Shown: positions 58,795 to 64,000 of the stretch, in pieces
Layout of the letters: each line of letters starts with the position of its first letter
Position numbering within the stretch: the first letter of the stretch is position 1
Assembly (NCBI RefSeq): GCF_040954645.1
Contig: NC_092806.1
Span: 111,335,231 to 111,399,230 of the forward strand
DNA: 64,000 nucleotides
Source of the DNA: Diabrotica undecimpunctata
Lineage: Eukaryota; Arthropoda; Insecta; Coleoptera; Chrysomelidae
Direction of reading: 5' to 3'
Made by a program: the position numbers and the translations under genes
Notes under the pieces: generated by a model
The model's database searches: none
What the model was told of the DNA's origin: nothing
Seen by the model: only the letters and a program-made list of their open reading frames with translations

Positions 58795-59959
58795 TCTCCA
58801 GGACTCACCACCCGCTATATAAAAAACTAATAATAAATAATGTTATAAAGTCTTATATACATTTTGTTAAAAACCTAAAAATATATTTGCTCACAAATTA
58901 ATATTTTTTTGTATTGATTTCTAATAAAACGGAAGCTGACTTTATTGTTCAAAACCAATGTTTCCTCCTTGTATGTTCGATAGCAACCACAGTCAGTCCT
59001 TCTCTCGTTTTTATTGGATCAAATGATATACTACCTACAGTTATATTAAATGATGACTACGTAAATGATCCATGCGTACACCCGGAGATGTTAATATGCG
59101 TTATTTTGTGCCATTAATAAATTTGATATTGGTGTCCGTAATAAACCGAAACGTTTTGTGGTTGTGCATTGTTTCGGCACCGAAATTTAGAGGTGCTTTA
59201 TCATCCGGCGTGTCAAGGTAGATTTAGTGTACCGTAATTACAGACATTCGGAAAATTATATCATTATTTTGGAAACATAAATTTTGGAACGTTGTTTAAT
59301 GGAATGGTTTGCTATACTGTATTATACGGGGTACCAAAATAAAGTAATGAGACCAATGTTTTGAACATATTGTATTAAGTTTCTTTTAATTTTTTATATA
59401 TTAGGACATAGATCTAATGATCCATCGATGGTTGACTAGGACACGTAGTTTTTCTTTAGATAACTAATTAGCAATCGAGAGCTTCTCGTAGTACGTCAAA
59501 CTTAGCTAAAAGTTTCCTAGTTGAGATTTAAGTCTGCCCCACATTAGGATATGGTTTTAAAACCGTAAAACGGTTTAAAAAGGTCAATATGATCAAATGT
59601 CATTGGACCGTCCATAAGTATAAGTTTTATTTTACAGATTTCACGACTATATTAGTACCTATCGGAGTTGTAGATATTGTAAATCAGTTTTTTAAACCTT
59701 TAGCTCAATATTAGAAAGGAAGCACGCTAACACCTTCTCTTAGTTCTCTGTTGGTGTTTCCGAATTGCTATTTTGGTTTTTCTATTTACATATATCACTT
59801 TTGACATTAGTTTTACTAACCGCCTTAGTTTAACACGAATTTGTAAGTCTTGCATTACTTCATATATATTATTGCCTATTATACGCTAATTTAAAATCTA
59901 CTAACAATCTACTATCGATATTAAATTGCCTGGTTTGTTAAGCGATCTGTCTTAATTCA
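58795..59959. other. No protein gene seen; hammerhead-like hairpin at 59171-59206
   Basis: AT-rich. On the minus strand 59206-59171 reads GGATGATAAAGCACC, a loop, then GGTGCCGAAAC, resembling the helix II part of the motif at 31901 but with the CU of the CUGAUGA core replaced by GG. Nothing else is recognised. Confidence 0.4.
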
Positions 59960-60600
59960 ATGTCTGGTCTATTAATGACTGACCAGGCATGAATTACCTT
60001 TCATGAAGTGCAAATTGTGTAAGAATGTATTTTATATATTCAAGTGGGTTATGTCTCTGTAATTGATATATTCAAGCTGATTGCATTTTTTATGTAATAG
60101 ACACGGTGAACCAATATTCCATTCTTCAAACATTTGCTTTTTTTTTCCGTCTTTTTCTGTCGGTGCCAAATTGGGTCCTCCTAAAGTTAGCAGTTATAGT
60201 GGCAAGGTGTTTTTGTTTTTCAGCTAGTCGAAATAGCTATTCGGGATTGCGTATAACTGTAGAATTACGAATATTACTTAGCCTTTATATTTACTGGTTT
60301 TCGTAAGTGATTTCATGTTTAGAAACTTTTAGGAAATTCTTCAATTGTGCACCTGATCTCTTTATTCGTAGCTACATCTCTTCTGCGATGTAAGTTTTTC
60401 AATATTATGTCGTTTTATCTGTAGAGAAGCAGTATAGTGCGATTATAATATCATAAATTTTATCTTAGCGATATTTATTTTCAGACCAATTTATTTTTCT
60501 TTCGAGTTAACGTAAAAGGTAATATAAAACAAGATGACAGTGTCCTTAGTGTATCGAATAGTATTAATTAGTTCACCATTGATTTTTATTCCAAAATCTT
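59960..60600 (-). pseudogene. LINE RT scraps, two pieces
   Basis: The minus strand 60120-60020 reads EEWNIGSPCLLHKKCNQLEY and INYRDITHLN, a decayed RT box 1 (usual form W..G..CP.YKKGD, NYRGI.LLN). 60600-60440 reads KINGELINTIRYTKDTVILF then GLKINIAKIKFMI, a decayed catalytic-loop block with YTKD in place of YADD. The order on the strand is inverted relative to a single RT, so these are remnants of two copies. Confidence 0.5.
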
Positions 60601-60802
60601 TATCTTGTAAATCCTGCTTAACCACTGGTGACGTGTCGTCAAAATGACGTATCGCAACTGCTCGTTAATTCGGGATCCCCACTTACTCCACATTTGTACG
60701 GTCGGCACTCTCAGTACCTCTCAATTTAGTCATCGAAAGTACATAGCAGAAATTTGTTGCATTTTTGAGCAATATATTTTAAATTACCACGTGTAGAAAA
60801 TC

Positions 60803-60829
60803 ACAATACGTCAAATTGACGACACATCA
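60803..60829 (-). repeat. Internal inverted repeat of the piggyBac 5' end
   Basis: Pairs with 60627-60652 as an imperfect inverted repeat of about 25 bp around GTCGTCAA and TTGACGAC; probably the transposase-binding arrangement typical of piggyBac ends. Confidence 0.7.
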
Positions 60830-60869
60830 CAATTCACGTAACTATTTCAATAAATTGTGCAATATAAAA

Positions 60870-61799
60870 ATGGCCAGTTCACGCAAGAAAATAAAAGTGA
60901 GTGATGCAGATTTTAGTAATATTGCATTACAATGGTATAACGAATGTGACAGTGACCTTGATAATTCTGACGACGGCATATTGAATGAAACTTTTATACC
61001 TAGTGAGCACGAAACAGATAGTGAGCAAAAAGGCGATAACAGTGATAATAATAGATAGCAGTGAAGTTTTGTTACCTTCTGAAGAAACAAGTACTACACC
61101 TGAAAGCGAGGATGAAGGTAATAACGATAAAAAATATTTTTCTGCTAAAAATAGATAAGAGGTCAAGCGTTCCTCCAGCAAAAAATGTGCGGACTGCTGT
61201 ACATAACATAATCAAGATTCCCACTGCAATTCATTTACCCGAAAATAATCGTAAGTACATATTAGAAAGATTATTATCTGAAAATATAGCTACTATAATA
61301 CTAGAGTGGACCAATCAGAAATTATCTACTCTAAGGAGCAAGTATGCAAATGATAATAGGTCAGAATTAGCTGATGTAGACACAGTTAAGTTTAGAGCTC
61401 TCTTAGGATTGCTATTACATTCATCAATATTTAAATCGAGTCACGAAGATGTCGACTCATTCTTTGCTACAGACGGAACTGGCAGAGATATCTTCCGTTC
61501 CGTAATGTCGAAGAAAAGATTCTTGACTATTTTAAGCGCTCTGAGATTTGACAATCCTTTTACACGCGATGAAAGAAAGAAGATCCATGTGCTGCTATTT
61601 CTGATTTTTTTTTACATGTTTATACAGAACTTTCAGAAGCTATACTCTATTGGTACCACTGGATGCATCGATGAAATGCTTATTGGATTTAGAGGGAGAT
61701 GCAAATTCAAGATCTACATGCTACAAAAGCCTGCAAAATATGGAATTAAAGTAATGTGTCTAAGTGATACCCGAACCAGTTATTTGTTAAATGCCTATA
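60870..61799 (+). pseudogene. piggyBac-like transposase, N-terminal part, interrupted
   Basis: MASSRKKIKVSDADFSNIAL at 60870 opens an acidic N-terminus (NSDDGILNETFIPSEHETDS) broken by frameshifts near 61045 and 61150. From about 61160 one frame runs to 61799: PPAKNVRTAVHNIIKIPTAI, FRALLGLLLHSSIFKSSHED, RDIFRSVMSKKRFLTILSAL, RFDNPFTRDERKK, GCIDEMLIGFRGRCKFKIYM with the first catalytic Asp, and GIKVMCLSDTRTSYLLNAY with the probable second Asp. The mariner insertion follows, and the gene resumes at about 63961. Catalysis is TTAA-specific cut and paste; this copy is dead through shifts and insertion. Confidence 0.86.
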
Positions 61800-62400
61800 C
61801 AGGCTGTTTTAATAAGGTATGTCATAAATTAAATCACGCATTCCAGGGACAATAATAAATTGATTGAATCCAACTTACCTTAGTACAAAAGTGTACACAA
61901 AAAAAGTTACAGTCCTTTGAAGTTCTTCTTCTTTAAGTGCCGTCTCTCGATCGGAGGTTGGATATCAACATCACTATCTTTACTCTATCTACTGCTGCTC
62001 TGAAGAGTTCTATCGAACTGCATTTAATCCAGCCACGAAAATTCTTCAACTATGACATTCTCCTTCTTTCTATACTCCTTCCTCCTCTTATCCTTTAAAG
62101 TTACAAAATAAAAATTGTTTTTTGCATTATCTTCTAAACAACTTGATATTTTGTAATAAAAATGGACACGTTACTTCCTTGTTCTGAAATCATTTTTCAT
62201 ACAAAAGAAACAACATATCTAAGCGCACAGAAAAATTTTAAGGGGGGTGTGCAACTGTGCAGCCCTAAATCCCCCCAAAAATCTGAGTTCATTCAAATCA
62301 AATGAATTTTGTGGCATCATTAGTTTAATACATTAGTTTTAAAATTTTTTGCCCCCTATCACTTTTTCGAAAAACTAGTTTTTTCCTAGTGTGTCATAAA
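61800..62400 (+). repeat. Left long terminal inverted repeat
   Basis: About 425 bp of element sequence plus the 166-bp LINE insertion and one 12-bp target copy. Partner of 63530-63958. Confidence 0.88.
61913..62102 (-). mobile_element. LINE family A 3' fragment with 12-bp target duplication
   Basis: Insert 61925-62090. The minus strand gives LKNFRGWIKCSSIELFRAAV and DRVKIVMLI, the family A C-terminus, with a CTTCTTCTTT end on the plus strand. Flanking copies TCCTTTGAAGTT (61913-61924) and TCCTTTAAAGTT (62091-62102) differ at one base. The uninterrupted right repeat of the host transposon reads CCTTTGAAGTTAC in the matching place, proving the insertion. Confidence 0.88.
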
Positions 62401-62519
62401 ATTACAGTTAGTTTCTACGGATACAATAATTACAAACAGTTCTATCACTAATAGTCAATAATTTGAAGCTATCATTTATTGTGGGAATAAGATTAATATT
62501 AAACATTTTGAATATTACA

Positions 62520-63435
62520 ATGGCCTACACATTTCAGGAAATGGTAGATATGCATTTAACTTTGGGTAAGTTGGATCAGATTAAATTATGATTTCAATAA
62601 ACTATCGGGAATATCGTAGGTTAATGTCAAGGAAATAGTGCAGCAGCCGCAAGGCTTTAGGCAGTAAAAAAAACCCCAATCGAAATAGACGATAGACGAT
62701 TATTTCTGACCATTGATCGTCGTTTACGGGAAACGGGTACATTCCAACCGCAAGTTGCTGGCAATAGTGGCCGTTCAATAAAGGATACAACTGATGAAGA
62801 CATTTTAGAAATCATTGAAGAAGTCCTTGGAACAAGTACAAGGGTAATAGCTGCTCAACTAAACGTTCCTCACGTAAGGGTTTGGAGGATCAGCTGCTTA
62901 AACTCTATCACTTAACAACGGTTCAAGAGTTATTGGTTTAAGATTATCCTAAAAGGATTGGATTTTGCGATTGATTGTTAATGGAAAACACTCGAAATGT
63001 TAATTTTATTAAAAATATTTTGTTTACCGACGAGGCTACCTTCAGTAGAAATGGAATAACAAACCATCATAACGAGCACATTTGGGCCGACGAAAATCCT
63101 CACGCCAAAAACACGAGTAATCACCAAAGGACTTTCAAAGTTTGGGCAGGAATTGTGGATAACAATTTAATAGGCCCAGTGTTTCTTCCCAACAATTTAA
63201 ATGGTGATAATTATTTGCAGTTCCTGGCAAACGATTTACAAGAGTATTTGGAAAAAATGAATATTGCAATAAGGCAAAATATGTGGTTTCTACAAGATGG
63301 CGTTTCACCGCATTACAATAATGAAATCAATTTCGTCGGAAAAATATGATTTTTCAGCGCATTCGGTTTTCCTTGTTAAAACGATACCGAATGTGTATTG
63401 AAGAAAATGGGGGTCGTTTTGAACATTTATTGTAA
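62520..63435 (+). pseudogene. Mariner-like transposase, third catalytic block deleted
   Basis: The ATG at 62520 gives MAYTFQEMVDMHLTLG; after stops and shifts, IDRRLRETGTFQPQVAGNSG and EDILEIIEEVLGTSTRVIAA QLNVPH form the paired DNA-binding region. 62975-63349 reads ILFTDEATFSRNGITN with the first catalytic Asp, HIWADENPHA, FKVWAGIVDNNLIGPVFLPN, and MWFLQDGVSPHY with the second Asp. Soon after FVGKI the frame ends. The expected WPPRSPDLTP block with the third Asp is absent, and the sequence picks up at YRMCIEENGGRFEHLL ending at 63433-63435. About 60 residues appear to have been deleted. Confidence 0.85.
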
Positions 63436-63529
63436 TAGCATATTTATAGAGGTTATATACATTTTTTGTGTTTGTTAATTCATTTAAGCCATTTATTTAG
63501 TTGCACGTAATTTTTTAAAGGATAATGAA

Positions 63530-63958
63530 AAGGGCCGTAACTCAATAAAAACTGAAAACTGAAAAAATTTTTTTTGAAAAAAATGATAAGAGGCAAAAAC
63601 ATTTTAAAAATTATGTGTTAAACTACTGATGCCACAAAATTCATTTGATTTGAACATACTCAAAAATTTGGGGGGATTTAGAGCTTCAAACCCACCTTAA
63701 AATTTTTCTGTGCACTTAGATTTTATTGTTTCCTTTTTATGAAAAATTCTTTCAGAACAAGAAAGTAACGTGTCCATTTTTATTACAAAATGCCAAGTAG
63801 TTTAGATGAGAATGCAAAAAAACTATTTTTATTTTGTAACTTCAAAGGGCTGTAACTTTTTTTGTGTACACTTTTGTACTAAGGTAAGTTGGATTCAATC
63901 TATTTTTGTCATCGGAATGCGTGATTTAATTTATGACATACCATTTTAAAACACCCTG
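63530..63958 (-). repeat. Right long terminal inverted repeat
   Basis: Uninterrupted partner of 61800-62400, about 428 bp; its reverse complement follows the left repeat with scattered substitutions and small indels. Confidence 0.88.
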
Positions 63959-64000
63959 TATATAAGGAGGAAAAAATACCGATGGAGTAGGCCTAGATGA
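63959..64000 (+). pseudogene. piggyBac-like transposase, continuation
   Basis: After the TA duplication, the frame joined to 61799 reads a TAA codon, then GGKNTDGVGLD to the window edge. It matches the position after the LLNAYIY-type block of piggyBac transposases, so it is the other side of the interrupted gene. Confidence 0.8.

Larger units (their letters stand above)
61800..63958 (+). mobile_element. Mariner-like transposon with long (about 425-bp) inverted repeats
   Basis: Starts CAGGCTGTTTTAATAAGG at 61800 and ends, read inward on the minus strand from 63958, CAGGGTGTTTTAAAATGG. TA flanks both ends (61798-61799 and 63959-63960). Left 61800-62400 and right 63958-63530 are inverted copies, the left interrupted by a LINE fragment. 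Shared segments include GGTATGTCATAAATTAAATC and TAGTACAAAAGTGTACACAA. The transposase between them lacks its third catalytic block. Long inverted repeats of this size are unusual for mariner elements. Confidence 0.92.
60622..64000 (+). mobile_element. piggyBac-like transposon, 5' end to beyond the window
   Basis: TTAA at 60618-60621, the piggyBac target, is followed by CCACTGGTGACGTGTCGTCA. GTGTCGTCAAAATGACGTAT (60633-60652) is repeated in inverted orientation at 60803-60829 (TACGTCAAATTGACGACAC), giving subterminal inverted repeats. The transposase gene starts at 60870. A mariner-like element is inserted at 61800-63958, and the piggyBac frame resumes after it with GGKNTDGVGLD (63966-63998). 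The 3' end lies outside the window. Confidence 0.88.

Overview
The window is AT-rich, repeat-packed eukaryotic DNA, and every coding trace I can identify belongs to a mobile element. The mixture (RTE/BovB-like and Jockey/CR1-like LINEs, a Ty3/gypsy element, several Tc1/mariner groups, piggyBac, hAT, and a Crypton-like tyrosine recombinase), plus long TA microsatellites and the lack of operons, fits an arthropod, most likely insect, nuclear genome. The species cannot be named from the sequence. I recognise no host protein gene, tRNA or rRNA.

Layout: 1-10115 holds a TA microsatellite, then fragments of four APE-type LINE families (called A, D, E and F here) on both strands, a Ty3-type integrase (6042-7101) and the first copy of a non-coding dispersed repeat R1 (4369-4771). 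11755-18700 holds three long degenerate LINEs: family B at 11755-14272, A at 14655-16800 and D on the minus strand at 16860-18700. 18705-26560 is sparser, with a deletion derivative of a Crypton-like element (19745-20505), a mariner transposase tail (22765-23130), R1 copy 2 (24841-25235) and a LINE endonuclease fragment. 26801-28682 is a nearly intact CR1/L2/Daphne-like LINE, abutting a 3'-truncated Ty3/gypsy element (LTR end, gag, protease, RT; 28690-31512). A hammerhead-ribozyme-like motif of the Penelope-like-element kind lies at about 31901-31934.

32880-46130 holds further LINE A, D and E pieces, a Tc1/mariner DD37E element with matching terminal inverted repeats and TA duplications (38473-39765), a piggyBac remnant, a hAT C-terminal remnant with an in-frame TA expansion, the longer Crypton-like copy and a second DD37E copy. 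47335-49990 is a Jockey-like LINE split by a hAT element (47531-49447) with perfect 14-bp inverted repeats and an 8-bp target duplication. 50150-52065 (family B, 557-codon open frame) and 55270-58665 (family C, ORF1 plus ORF2) are the best preserved APE-type LINEs.

The right edge is a three-deep nest. A piggyBac element starts after a TTAA at 60618 and runs off the window. A mariner-like transposon with about 425-bp inverted repeats is inserted at a TA inside its transposase gene (61800-63958). A 166-bp LINE-A fragment with a 12-bp target duplication is inserted in that transposon's left repeat. These elements do not cooperate as a pathway: the window is a layered record of insertions, truncations and internal deletions.
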